From: JANXQZ01 sp038225555
GTDB lineage: Bacteria > Acidobacteriota > Terriglobia > Bryobacterales > Bryobacteraceae
Assembly (NCBI GenBank): GCA_038225555.1
Contig: JBBRRB010000023.1
Coordinates: 31,135-95,134, forward strand
Direction: 5' to 3'
Length of the DNA stretch: 64,000 bases
Shown here: piece after piece, positions 27,103 through 35,091 of the stretch
Position numbering within the stretch: the first letter of the stretch is position 1
Layout: every line of letters starts with the position of its first letter
Position numbers and translations under genes: made by a program
The notes under the pieces: generated by a model
What the model was told of the DNA's origin: nothing
Database searches by the model: none
Seen by the model: only the letters and a program-made list of their open reading frames with translations

Positions 27103-27368
27103 ATGCTAATCGGCTATGCCCGCGTTTCCAGCCAGGATCATAACCTCGAACTCCAGACAGATCCACTCACACGCGCCGGCCTAAAAGTCGCCCGCCAGAT
27201 AGGCCGTAAAAGCGGACGCAAACGGCAGATGACGGAAAGTAAGATCAAGTCAGTCAAGAAGCTGCTCGCCAGCGGCGTGCCACTCGCGATGTTGCCGGCA
27301 ATCTCGGCGTCTCCGTACCGACGCTCTACAGATGGATCCCCGCCTCGATGCAGGTTGAAGGCGCATGA
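27103..27368 (+). pseudogene. Serine-resolvase relic with an internal deletion
   Basis: The frame starts with the resolvase N-terminus (LIGYARVSSQDHNLELQTD, including the catalytic Ser) and after about 30 residues jumps to the C-terminal DNA-binding part (GRKRQMTESKIKSVKKLLAS), so most of the catalytic domain is deleted. A frameshift near 27290 follows; in the other frame the helix-turn-helix ends properly with NLGVSVPTLYRWIPASMQ and a TGA at 27366-27368. It cannot be active. The next gene's ATG overlaps this stop. Confidence 0.75.
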
Positions 27369-28366
27369 AAGCCGCCTACACCAAATACGGTCCCCCCGAC
27401 GTCGTCGCAGTCAACGACCTCGACAAGCCTGTTCCCAGGGACAACGAGGTCTTGATAAGAGTCCACTCGGCTTCTGTCAATCCACTCGACTGGAAAACCA
27501 TGAGAGGCGGTCGGTACATCGTTCGTTTACTGCTCGGGCAGCACAAGCCAAAGATCAAGCAACTCGGCGTTGATGTGGCTGGCCAAGTTGAAGCGGTTGG
27601 CAAAAAAGTAACGCAGTTCAAACCAGGCGACGCGGTCTTCGGCACATGCCGTGGGTCGTTTGCCGAGTATGCATGTACTTGCGAGTCGGCAAGAATCATG
27701 AAATCGGCACTGGTCATAAAACCCGATAACGTGACATTTGAGCAAGCAGTTTGTGTACCGATTGCGGCCCTCACCGCTTTGCAGGGTCTTCGCGACAAGG
27801 GGCGGATTCAGCCAGGACAGAAGGTCCTGATCAATGGTGCAGCGGGAGGCGTGGGTACGTTCGCTGTGCAGATTGCCAAGTCATTCGGCACAGAAGTGAC
27901 CGGGGTATGCAGTGGGAGGAATGTGGACATGGTTCGATCAATTGGCGCAGATCGGGTCATTGACTACACTCAGGAAGATTTCACCAGAGAGAGGCACCGT
28001 TACGACCTGCTTTTTGACTCCGTTGGGAATCAATCGTTGTCAGCATGCAGGCGCGTGCTGACTCCCCAAGGGATCTTGGTCATGGTCGGAGCACCAAGCA
28101 ATGCTTCGTTAAGGGGGCTCTTAGCGAAATTGAACGGAGCCCTCATGCTGTCGTGGTTCATAAGCCAGAAGCTGGTCCCCTTCGTGGCTAGATCTAACAA
28201 GGAGGATCTGACCATCTTGGGCGAACTCATGGCAACGGGAAAGTTAACATCGGTTATCGACCGGCGCTTCATCTTGAGTGAGGTCCCTGAAGCTCTCCGC
28301 CACCTGGAGGAGGGACACGCTCGAGGAAAAGTAGTAATAAACCTAGATCATAACCGCAAAGCGTAG
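27365..28366 (+). CDS. NAD(P)-dependent alcohol dehydrogenase / quinone oxidoreductase (MDR family)
   Basis: 333 residues. The N-terminal GroES-like domain (MKAAYTKYGPPDVV, LIRVHSASVNPLDWK, GVDVAGQVEAVG, FKPGDAVFG) is followed by a Rossmann fold with GAAGGVGTFAVQIAK near residue 158 and GADRVIDY. The structural-zinc cysteine lobe is missing, as in zinc-independent quinone oxidoreductases. It would reduce small quinones or enones with NAD(P)H. Sitting directly behind a resolvase relic, it looks like cargo of a mobile element. It appears intact. Confidence 0.87.
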   Translation: MKAAYTKYGPPDVVAVNDLDKPVPRDNEVLIRVHSASVNPLDWKTMRGGRYIVRLLLGQHKPKIKQLGVDVAGQVEAVGKKVTQFKPGDAVFGTCRGSFAEYACTCESARIMKSALVIKPDNVTFEQAVCVPIAALTALQGLRDKGRIQPGQKVLINGAAGGVGTFAVQIAKSFGTEVTGVCSGRNVDMVRSIGADRVIDYTQEDFTRERHRYDLLFDSVGNQSLSACRRVLTPQGILVMVGAPSNASLRGLLAKLNGALMLSWFISQKLVPFVARSNKEDLTILGELMATGKLTSVIDRRFILSEVPEALRHLEEGHARGKVVINLDHNRKA

Positions 28367-28488
28367 CGACGGATTGCGCCATCGGCAAACAGTATGTTCA
28401 CGCCTTCTTGGCTTGCTCTATTGTCCGTTTTCTGACGGGACCCCTGGAATCCGTTTCAGCCCTGGGCAGAAGTAAGCTGCGCCAGTCA

Positions 28489-28534
28489 GCTCTAAGACAT
28501 ACGGCCTGATGCATCGCACGCATAGCCAACATGG
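28489..28534. repeat. Diverged copy of the UxuA-like gene's 3' end
   Basis: The stretch around GCATAGCCAACAT resembles 29596-29641, which is the end of the UxuA-like gene on the minus strand, at roughly four of five bases. It lies directly upstream of the ExbB/MotA-like gene and supports repeated local rearrangement here. Confidence 0.5.
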
Positions 28535-28635
28535 CTGTTTTTGACTTAAACCGTGAAAGTCAATTTTGGGCGAAAAAGGCTTCCGCCGCGGAGGGCCTCC
28601 CCTCGTGCGGGGAATGGGTTCAGAATGGAGTTGAG

Positions 28636-29322
28636 ATGGAACACGAACGAAAGGCGAGCGATGTCCTCTCCGCCGCGCAGGTGTTTCGAGCAACCGAGCG
28701 GGCCATGGGGCGTGCTGCGTCCGTAGCGCATGAGGATCTCAAAGAGGGCCTCAACACTCTCGCGACTATAGCTTCTATAGCCCCATTCGTGGGAATGCTC
28801 GGAACACTATGGGCGATTCGGTTCGATACCTTTTTCGGCCTCGGCTCCTCAGAGTCCGACGCCCTGGCCATGGTCGCCGAGGGAATCTCCCGTGCGTGTG
28901 TGCCAACTGCACTGGGACTCCTCGTTGGGCTGCAGTCCCTTTGGGCCTACAAGCATCTTCGGGGTCGGCTTGCAGACTTCGAACGCGAAATGGCGGACGC
29001 ACCTCTCGGCTTGGTAAACCAGTTGGCGCTTCACTTCGACTGTCTTCGTCCGGCAAGTCCAATTGAGGGTGTCAGCCATTCGCTTCCGTACTTAGAGGCA
29101 TACTCACCCGACTTGGGCGCAGATCGGAAATATGAGCGCCGCACAGCATTGATCGCCCTTACGTTGGTTCTCGTGACGTGGTGTGTACAGGTGGTAGCGT
29201 ACTTCACGCTTGACGCCGTTCCGCTAAACTCGGCTATGTCTGCAGGTGTTCGCTCCGTCGTAGTCACGTTCTGTTGCTCATGCCTTCCTGCCTATGCGGT
29301 GTGGGTGGACCTTTTGCATTGA
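28636..29322 (+). CDS. MotA/TolQ/ExbB-type proton-channel protein, orphan
   Basis: 228 residues from ATG 28636, chosen because GGAG lies five bases upstream; an open frame from 28531 starts inside repeat sequence. Family features: the first segment TLATIASIAPFVGMLGTLWA, then AMVAEGISRACVPTALGLLVG, and two further membrane segments near 165-185 and 205-227. Such proteins form proton channels that energise TonB, Tol or flagellar partners. No ExbD-like gene is adjacent. The nearest TonB-like protein is at 32.5 kb. It may be cargo of the same rearranged segment. Confidence 0.72.
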   Translation: MEHERKASDVLSAAQVFRATERAMGRAASVAHEDLKEGLNTLATIASIAPFVGMLGTLWAIRFDTFFGLGSSESDALAMVAEGISRACVPTALGLLVGLQSLWAYKHLRGRLADFEREMADAPLGLVNQLALHFDCLRPASPIEGVSHSLPYLEAYSPDLGADRKYERRTALIALTLVLVTWCVQVVAYFTLDAVPLNSAMSAGVRSVVVTFCCSCLPAYAVWVDLLH

Positions 29323-29462
29323 AAGACCACTGGTGTTGCGTTAATCGCCGCCGTGCTTTGTCTTTCCTGGTGTGCCGCAGGACTGTTTTTCACCGCCCTC
29401 AGGTTTTGAGAATAGGGCGATTGATTATGCCCGATGAACGGCGATGAAGGAGTCATCGGACA

Positions 29463-29561
29463 GAAAAGCAAAATCATCCCGAGCCGGATCATTGAACTCG
29501 GACCAAATGAAAGAATTTGACGACGCCTTGCGCTTGTGGTTCGAGTTATAAAGCTCTCTGA
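29463..29561 (+). repeat. Duplicated block B, copy 2 (relic of the mazF 3' end)
   Basis: Diverged copy of 26130-26228, including the stop and the following AAGCTCTCTG. No antitoxin or 5' toxin sequence precedes it; instead the ExbB-like gene and about 140 bases of unrecognised sequence do. Between 29323 and 29601 I see no gene. Confidence 0.65.
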
Positions 29562-29601
29562 GCCAGACCGCGCCAAACTCCTGGACAATTCGTCGAATAT
29601 T

Positions 29602-30783
29602 TTAAGACATAGCAGCCTGAAGCATTGCGCGCGCATAGCCAACATTGAAGGCAATAGCAGCATACGCGCCCCCGCCAGGATATCCGCCGATCGGGCCGCG
29701 CTCCGCATCATAGTCGAGCCGCCGCGGATGCTCGGGATAAATTTGGTGCGTGTACTTATTCTTCACCAGCTCCTTCATCACGGCAAACATATTATTGAGA
29801 CCCTCATCAATCCACACTTCCCGGTAGCGCTCATAAGGCTTCATCACCAGGACATTTCGGAAATGCACGTGGTTAATGCGATCGCGGGAAGCGAAGTAGC
29901 GGCAGACTTCGACTGGGTCTTCGCCCATCTCGCGGGTTACCCCGCAATCAAAGGTGATGCCATTCGAAGGGCTATTTACGATCGCGATGAGTTTCTTCCA
30001 GCCGGCAACCGTTCCCATGATTTGCTGAGAGCCGCGGCTTACGGGCGCGGGCGGGTCGTTGGGATGCAGCGCCAAGCGCACGCCTGCTTTCTCGGCTGTG
30101 GGAACAACGGCCTTTAGAAAATACGTGATGTTGTTCCACATTGCATCCAGGTTGTGAGCGCCTTCGTCAGGCAACGGAGGCAGGTCTTTGAACTTCATTC
30201 CCTTCTCGTCCGGCCTGGTCTGGTATGGCTGATTGGCTGTCTGCACGAGCTCGTAATCGAATCCGGTCCAGCCGGAATTCCCGCGCGCGGTATCAATCTC
30301 TTCGAAGTAGCCCTCCATCGATCGGTGCGCGTAGAAGTTGTATTCCACTACGGGAAGACCCACTTTGCCGGCAGCCACGACAGACTGTTTGATTTTCTCG
30401 ATATCTTCATCGCGCTTATTCCCGGGCTTCCCGTAGAGAATATCCGGGGACAGGTTGATCATCAGGTTGCCTACGGTAATGTCGATCGCCTTCCATCGCT
30501 CCATGGTGGCGTTCAGGCTCTCTTCAGTCCACGGAACGCGACCGCCGCCTGATAGCACGTTATTCACGCCGAGTTGCTTGATCCTGCGCGGCCCAGCCAT
30601 GGGATCTGGAGCAGCACCTCCAGCAGCCGCGCCGCCATCGCCCATGCCTAAGGCGATCTTGGGAGTGTCCTTGCCTTCCTTGGGCGCAGCCGGAACTTGA
30701 GCCGCCCCCAGAGACATGTCCGCAAGAGGCATCAGCATGCTCGCGCCGAGCGTTTCCATAACTGTTCTACGTGAGAATTTCAT
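29602..30783 (-). CDS. Tat-exported mannonate dehydratase (UxuA)-like protein
   Basis: 393 residues from ATG 30783. The N-terminus is a twin-arginine signal (SRRTVMETLGASML). The core is a TIM barrel of the UxuA/xylose-isomerase-like type, with VEYNFYAH, ALHPNDPPAP, ITFDCGVTREMG, NHVHFRNVLV and IYPEHPRRLDYD, holding histidines and acids that bind metal. UxuA converts D-mannonate to 2-keto-3-deoxygluconate, but that enzyme is cytosolic; an exported form may act on another sugar acid. A short diverged copy of its 3' end lies at 28.49 kb. Confidence 0.82.
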   Translation of the reverse strand: MKFSRRTVMETLGASMLMPLADMSLGAAQVPAAPKEGKDTPKIALGMGDGGAAAGGAAPDPMAGPRRIKQLGVNNVLSGGGRVPWTEESLNATMERWKAIDITVGNLMINLSPDILYGKPGNKRDEDIEKIKQSVVAAGKVGLPVVEYNFYAHRSMEGYFEEIDTARGNSGWTGFDYELVQTANQPYQTRPDEKGMKFKDLPPLPDEGAHNLDAMWNNITYFLKAVVPTAEKAGVRLALHPNDPPAPVSRGSQQIMGTVAGWKKLIAIVNSPSNGITFDCGVTREMGEDPVEVCRYFASRDRINHVHFRNVLVMKPYERYREVWIDEGLNNMFAVMKELVKNKYTHQIYPEHPRRLDYDAERGPIGGYPGGGAYAAIAFNVGYARAMLQAAMS

Positions 30784-30871
30784 TGTATTGGGCACCCCGT
30801 GTCACAAATTACCAAGTACGTCGCGGTCAGCCGACCTTCCGTCATCCGATGGCGACGTCCCAGTAAGTACC

Positions 30872-31378
30872 CTACATCCACAGCAGCGAACAGTCAACGG
30901 AGAGATGCGGGTGCGGCGAATCTAATTGGCCATTGGGTGACTCGCGGACGCCTGACCCGTCGACGCTGTATGCTTTCCGACGCCAAGGATCCACAATCCA
31001 GACCGTCTCTACGCCCATTCGAAGATAGTCCTCCACGCGCTCCTGCATCTCGGACATCGAGTCGTCCGGCGAGAGAATTTCTATGCAAAGAACCGGAGCA
31101 TGGGCGACTACCTGGTCATCCGGGTCCGATGCGCGAATCACGCACAAGTCGGGGATGCGAACGCGAGTTTCGGTGATCCGGACTCGCTGTTCTGGCAGAA
31201 CGACAACGCCCGCTTGGCGCTCCAAAGCGTGCAAGGCGGCACCGATCAGCATTTGCATGCGGCTGTGTTTGCGTTTACCCACCTGACGCTCCAGCAAAGC
31301 TCCGTCAATGTACTCGCAGTCCGGTTCGAAGCTTCGATCAAGATATTCTCCCAATGGGATGAGCGTTGCGCTGGACAT
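30872..31378 (-). CDS. Uma2-family (DUF820) nuclease-like protein
   Basis: 168 residues from ATG 31378. Full-length Uma2 pattern: LIPLGEYLDRSFEPDCEYID, ERQVGKRKHSRMQ, VRIPDLCVI, LCIEILSPDDSMSEMQERV and the VETVWIVDPWRRKAY end, the PD-(D/E)XK-like fold. Biological roles are unknown. It lies just beyond the last gene of the atypical-kinase operon, on the same strand, and is a relative of those at 22.3 and 39.1 kb. Confidence 0.82.
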   Translation of the reverse strand: MSSATLIPLGEYLDRSFEPDCEYIDGALLERQVGKRKHSRMQMLIGAALHALERQAGVVVLPEQRVRITETRVRIPDLCVIRASDPDDQVVAHAPVLCIEILSPDDSMSEMQERVEDYLRMGVETVWIVDPWRRKAYSVDGSGVRESPNGQLDSPHPHLSVDCSLLWM

Positions 31379-31423
31379 GCCAAAAATCCTCAATTCATTA
31401 TGCCCTGGAGGACCAAGCGGGAC

Positions 31424-32473
31424 TCACCTCCGGCTCAACAGTTCGCGGCCGCGTGGAATCGCTCCGCCCGCCTCCACGGATCTTATCAGCATCAGATCGA
31501 TCCCGCTCGGGCCGGGGCCCTGCAGTAAAATCTTGCCGTTGCCTTGCCCGCCCTCTTGCGGAAACTCCAGCGTCTGCGTCTTTCCGGGCACTGCTTTACC
31601 TCGTAGGCTAATATCCACGTGCCGGATCCCATCGAAGTCCCTCAATTCGGCGCGATAACGGCCGACCAGAAACCCTTTCTCCATCCACAGCTCCAGGATC
31701 ACCTGCTTCGGTTCTGCCACTCCGTTGAACTGCTGCGATCCATCGGCATACGTCCAGGTTCCCGTCAGCGGGTTTTCCTGTCCTGGAGCGGCAGGGGCTG
31801 ACACGGCCTCGGACTTGGCCGCAAGGGGAGTTGACCCGCCCGGCTTTCGCTCCACCGAATCAATCAGCGCCTGGTAGTATCGCGTCCATAGCTTCTGCAC
31901 GGCTTCGAGCGATTGCCGTTCCGAATCCCCGTACACAATGGACGACACTGGCCTGGTGGAAGACTGAGCCGAGCGGCTAAGCGGTCGATCATTTTCGATC
32001 TCCTGCCGACGCGCATCCTGAAGCTTGAGAAGTTCCGATCGGCTGACCTGAACCGCGCGCCGGATTCGAATCCAATCCGGTGCGGTTCTGAGCGTGTCGA
32101 GTTTCTTCTGAATCACCGACAACGTGACGCCCAGAAGCTCCAGTTGATCCGCGTTCACCGAATCTGCGCCAACCACAGGCGAGTTGCCCAGCGCGCGCAG
32201 GACCGCTTCGTTGTAAGTGCGCCGCTTGTCGACAAACGCCAGCAGATCCGAGAAAGCGCGCTGGATCCGATCTCGGGCCTCCGTCATGGAAATGCTAAAC
32301 ACCTGTCCTTCCAGGTCTTTGTTGGAAGCTTTCCACGCCACCCAGGCTGTCCGTACTTCTTCGCAGGCCGGAACGAGCGTCGTCCGTGAAAAGCTGGGCG
32401 GTTGCTGGAGGTCTTGCGAGAACGCCGAGAGCGGAATCAGCAGCGCGACTTTAAGGAACGGGCTCAGGGACAA
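31424..32473 (-). CDS. Secreted helical protein with C-terminal beta domain; last gene of the atypical-kinase operon
   Basis: 349 residues with a signal peptide (KVALLIPLSAFSQ). Residues about 30-190 are helical. The C-terminal 110 residues (LTGTWTYADG, VILELWMEKGFLVGRYRAEL, VDISLRGKAVPG and the end IPRGRELLSRR) match the C-terminus of the protein at 33.2 kb. I do not recognise the family; the beta domain suggests a lipocalin-like or carbohydrate-binding fold. Its start overlaps the TonB-like gene by 23 bases, so it is cotranscribed. Confidence 0.72.
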   Translation of the reverse strand: MSLSPFLKVALLIPLSAFSQDLQQPPSFSRTTLVPACEEVRTAWVAWKASNKDLEGQVFSISMTEARDRIQRAFSDLLAFVDKRRTYNEAVLRALGNSPVVGADSVNADQLELLGVTLSVIQKKLDTLRTAPDWIRIRRAVQVSRSELLKLQDARRQEIENDRPLSRSAQSSTRPVSSIVYGDSERQSLEAVQKLWTRYYQALIDSVERKPGGSTPLAAKSEAVSAPAAPGQENPLTGTWTYADGSQQFNGVAEPKQVILELWMEKGFLVGRYRAELRDFDGIRHVDISLRGKAVPGKTQTLEFPQEGGQGNGKILLQGPGPSGIDLMLIRSVEAGGAIPRGRELLSRR

Positions 32474-33182
32474 ACATCACCTCCAGAACAGTCACTCCGC
32501 ATGGATTCGCTTTATTGAATGCTAGCCTTGCCGATTTTACGCGTCTTCCGCGCCCCTCCGACAACTCTGCCGCCCGGCTCCGAATAGCTTCTTGCAAGCA
32601 TCGTCTATAAGAGCTTTCGAATAGCGCGCAAACCTGATATCGATCGAGCGCGATCGAGTGCTGCAGGGCGAGAGATCGCAAAAGAGCCCACTTTTGAGGC
32701 TGATACATCGCCAGGCGCACCTTTCGGCTTACGTCCAACAGAGTCTCCCGAATCTCCCAGCCTGGAGGTTCGATCAAATAACGCGCGATCCCCAGCTCTT
32801 CTTTGTCGAGCAGGGCCAGCACGCCGGCATGCATGCGAACCACCTCGGGAAGCTGATTCGTCACGTCGTCGTCGAACGTCAGCTCCACTGTGTTCATGTC
32901 CACGCGCATTTCAGGAAGCTTCGAGGCCGTTTCGGTCCACGGCGGAAGCGGGTCGCGTAATGAACGGGACAGCGGATTAGGATCGCTTTGTCGAGGAGGG
33001 CTCGACACCGCCGCTACAGGCTTGGGAATGAAGAGGGGGGTCGCATGTTTCAGAGCATCCTCGGGGCTGCCGCGCGTGTTTGCGGTTTTCGGATTCGTCA
33101 AGACCATTGTCAAAACTAACGCGTGCGCGGCCAGGCTGGCAGTGAAACTATGCCAAAACGCCCCTGGACGCGGGCGTTTCAT
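32451..33182 (-). CDS. TonB-like single-span envelope protein
   Basis: 243 residues. The N-terminus (FWHSFTASLAAHALVLTMVL) is one membrane helix of the type found in TonB/energy-transducer proteins, followed by a proline-rich stretch (PKPVAAVSSPPRQSDPNP). The C-terminal half is a domain with LPEVVRMHAGVLALLDKEEL that I do not recognise; no canonical TonB C-terminal motif is visible. Four-base overlaps link it to its neighbours. It could couple inner-membrane energy to the two secreted paralogues beside it. Confidence 0.65.
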   Translation of the reverse strand: MKRPRPGAFWHSFTASLAAHALVLTMVLTNPKTANTRGSPEDALKHATPLFIPKPVAAVSSPPRQSDPNPLSRSLRDPLPPWTETASKLPEMRVDMNTVELTFDDDVTNQLPEVVRMHAGVLALLDKEELGIARYLIEPPGWEIRETLLDVSRKVRLAMYQPQKWALLRSLALQHSIALDRYQVCALFESSYRRCLQEAIRSRAAELSEGRGRRVKSARLAFNKANPCGVTVLEVMFVPEPVP

Positions 33183-34279
33183 TGCGGCAGCAGAACCTCC
33201 ATGCCCCTGGGGATGTAACTGTCGTCAGAATCCAGGCGCTGAACCAGGAGGCGTCCATCTGAACTCAGCCTGAGCAGCATCTCGCCATGCGCCACGGGCC
33301 GTTGAGATGTCCAGCGCACGCGCGCCTGCTTATCGGAAACCAAACGGCCTTGTAGAGTTAAATTCACGGAACGCATGTCATGGCGTCCCGGCAATCGCGC
33401 CACGTAGGTACCTTCCACGGAGCCGCCGGTATTGCGCAGTTGCAGCACTACCGAGTCAGGCTCGCCGAATCCGGTCCACGCGCCCGGCTGACTTTGGTAA
33501 GCCCATGCCCCCGCCAACGTGGATCGCGCATGCGCAACGCTAACGACTGATTGGGGATTTGCCTCTGGAACACGGTTCTGCGGGAGCGGCGGGTTGGCGA
33601 GTCCTTTTCTGCCGTCGAGCGACTGCTCCATTCCGTTGTAAAGCCGCGCCCAAGTCGCTCGAGCCGTGACCGCGCGGTTCCGCTCTCCGACCCACATTTG
33701 TTTTAGCTCGTCGAGCTTGGCTTCCAGCGGAGCGGCGAAATCGGACGCGGCCTGCTGCGCCACGGCCGCTTTATCCAGAGATCGGATGCGCAGAGCGATG
33801 TTGTTGTGCAAGCCGATCAGGTCTGTTTTCTCGCTCTCCATGGCTCTACGCACCAGAAAATATTCGTCGCCCTGGGGCATCTCCCGAATCAGCCCTTCCA
33901 CGCGCTCCTGTTCCGAGAGCAGCCGCTCCTGATCCTGTTCCAAAGAGCTCTTTAGTTCCTTGGTGGGCAGCTTTGCGTCTTTCGTTTGGAGGAGCTGGCT
34001 CTTGATTTGGTCGAAGCGCACGACCAGAAATCCAAGATAGGCCTCCTTCTTGGCCATCACGTCGTCCCGGAGGCTGGCCGCGCGGCGGATGCGGCGGCGC
34101 ATTTCTTCGGGGTTGGTTCGGTAAAGATCCCGCTCCAGGTTGGGGTCGCTCTTCAGCCAGGCTTCTTGAGCGTCGCGATATTCGGATTCCGCAAGCGCCA
34201 GATCGGGCATCATGCGGACGGATTGCGCTTCGGCTATGGCCGTAGCTGTCAGTAGAATGGTCCAAAAAAGGGCTTTCAC
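33179..34279 (-). CDS. Secreted coiled-coil protein with the same C-terminal beta domain
   Basis: 366 residues with a signal peptide (LLTATAIAEAQS). Residues about 25-215 are a long helical/coiled-coil region (ESEYRDAQEAWLKSDPNLER, RLLSEQERVEGLI). The C-terminal 110 residues (LAGAWAYQSQPG, VVLQLRNTGGSVEGTYVARL, VNLTLQGRLVSDK and the end IPRGMEVLLPQ) are homologous to those of the protein at 31.4 kb. Function unknown. Overlaps with both neighbours are four bases. Confidence 0.72.
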   Translation of the reverse strand: MKALFWTILLTATAIAEAQSVRMMPDLALAESEYRDAQEAWLKSDPNLERDLYRTNPEEMRRRIRRAASLRDDVMAKKEAYLGFLVVRFDQIKSQLLQTKDAKLPTKELKSSLEQDQERLLSEQERVEGLIREMPQGDEYFLVRRAMESEKTDLIGLHNNIALRIRSLDKAAVAQQAASDFAAPLEAKLDELKQMWVGERNRAVTARATWARLYNGMEQSLDGRKGLANPPLPQNRVPEANPQSVVSVAHARSTLAGAWAYQSQPGAWTGFGEPDSVVLQLRNTGGSVEGTYVARLPGRHDMRSVNLTLQGRLVSDKQARVRWTSQRPVAHGEMLLRLSSDGRLLVQRLDSDDSYIPRGMEVLLPQ

Positions 34280-35091
34280 GGCTGTTTCTGAGTCTGTTTA
34301 GGACTGCTGGGCAGCGGGACACGGCCGCCATTGGGCTGCTTCAGATTGCAGATCTCCTGGGCGCTCTTGCGCTTGTCCTCGTAGAACGCTTTTAATCCAA
34401 GGCCGTACGACTCCAGGCTGGTGAGGTTTTGACGCATGTTGATAATGCGCGCGGCAATGGAAGTATTCATGTTCTTTACCTGCGAGCTGACATCGTCGTA
34501 TTGCTTCTGCGCCTGTGCAAGCTTCTCTTCGCTATCTTGAATATCCGACACCAGGGCGTCGATTTCCTTTACGATCTCTTGCGTCCGCTTCCCTTTTTCG
34601 GTGTTCGCCTTTCTGCGGAGCAGGTCTTCATGATCCTTGGTTTCCGTCGCGATCAGCTCTTTGACGCGCTCCTGATCGACTTCCATGGTGGCCAGATTCT
34701 TCTGCTGACCGTCGACGCGCTGCTGCTCCACCTCGGCCCATTTTTTCCAGTAGGTTCTTTCCGCCTCGTGCCATTGGAGCAGCGCATCTATCGTGCGGTC
34801 GATCAAGCCGCCAACCCGCGCGATTTGGCAGCGCCGGTTTTTCAAAAGGCTCTCAACGTCTGCCATGTTCTTCGTGTCGGCGTCCACGTAGATCGCTTTC
34901 AGCCGGTCGGCACTCTCGCGCAGAGCTGGAAATCGGTCATCCTCCTGCGCGGATGGGGACGCTTGCGGAGGCAATCCTGGCGCGGCGGCCGGCTGTATCC
35001 CCCCGGGCTGCAAAGGCTGCGGTGTCTGTCCGGTGGCAGGGCAAATTGCGAGTAAGGCAAAAGCAGCAAGGAGTATTTTCGGCTGAGTCAC
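34276..35091 (-). CDS. Secreted coiled-coil protein
   Basis: 271 residues. A signal peptide (LAAFALLAICPATGQ) and a Pro/Gln-rich linker precede about 190 residues of charged heptad-like sequence (AERTYWKKWAEVEQQRVDG, DISDSEEKL-like heptads around 185) with no catalytic motif. It should be a periplasmic rod or scaffold. Its start overlaps the kinase stop by four bases, so it is produced with the kinase. I do not know a homologue with a function. Confidence 0.7.
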   Translation of the reverse strand: MTQPKILLAAFALLAICPATGQTPQPLQPGGIQPAAAPGLPPQASPSAQEDDRFPALRESADRLKAIYVDADTKNMADVESLLKNRRCQIARVGGLIDRTIDALLQWHEAERTYWKKWAEVEQQRVDGQQKNLATMEVDQERVKELIATETKDHEDLLRRKANTEKGKRTQEIVKEIDALVSDIQDSEEKLAQAQKQYDDVSSQVKNMNTSIAARIINMRQNLTSLESYGLGLKAFYEDKRKSAQEICNLKQPNGGRVPLPSSPKQTQKQP

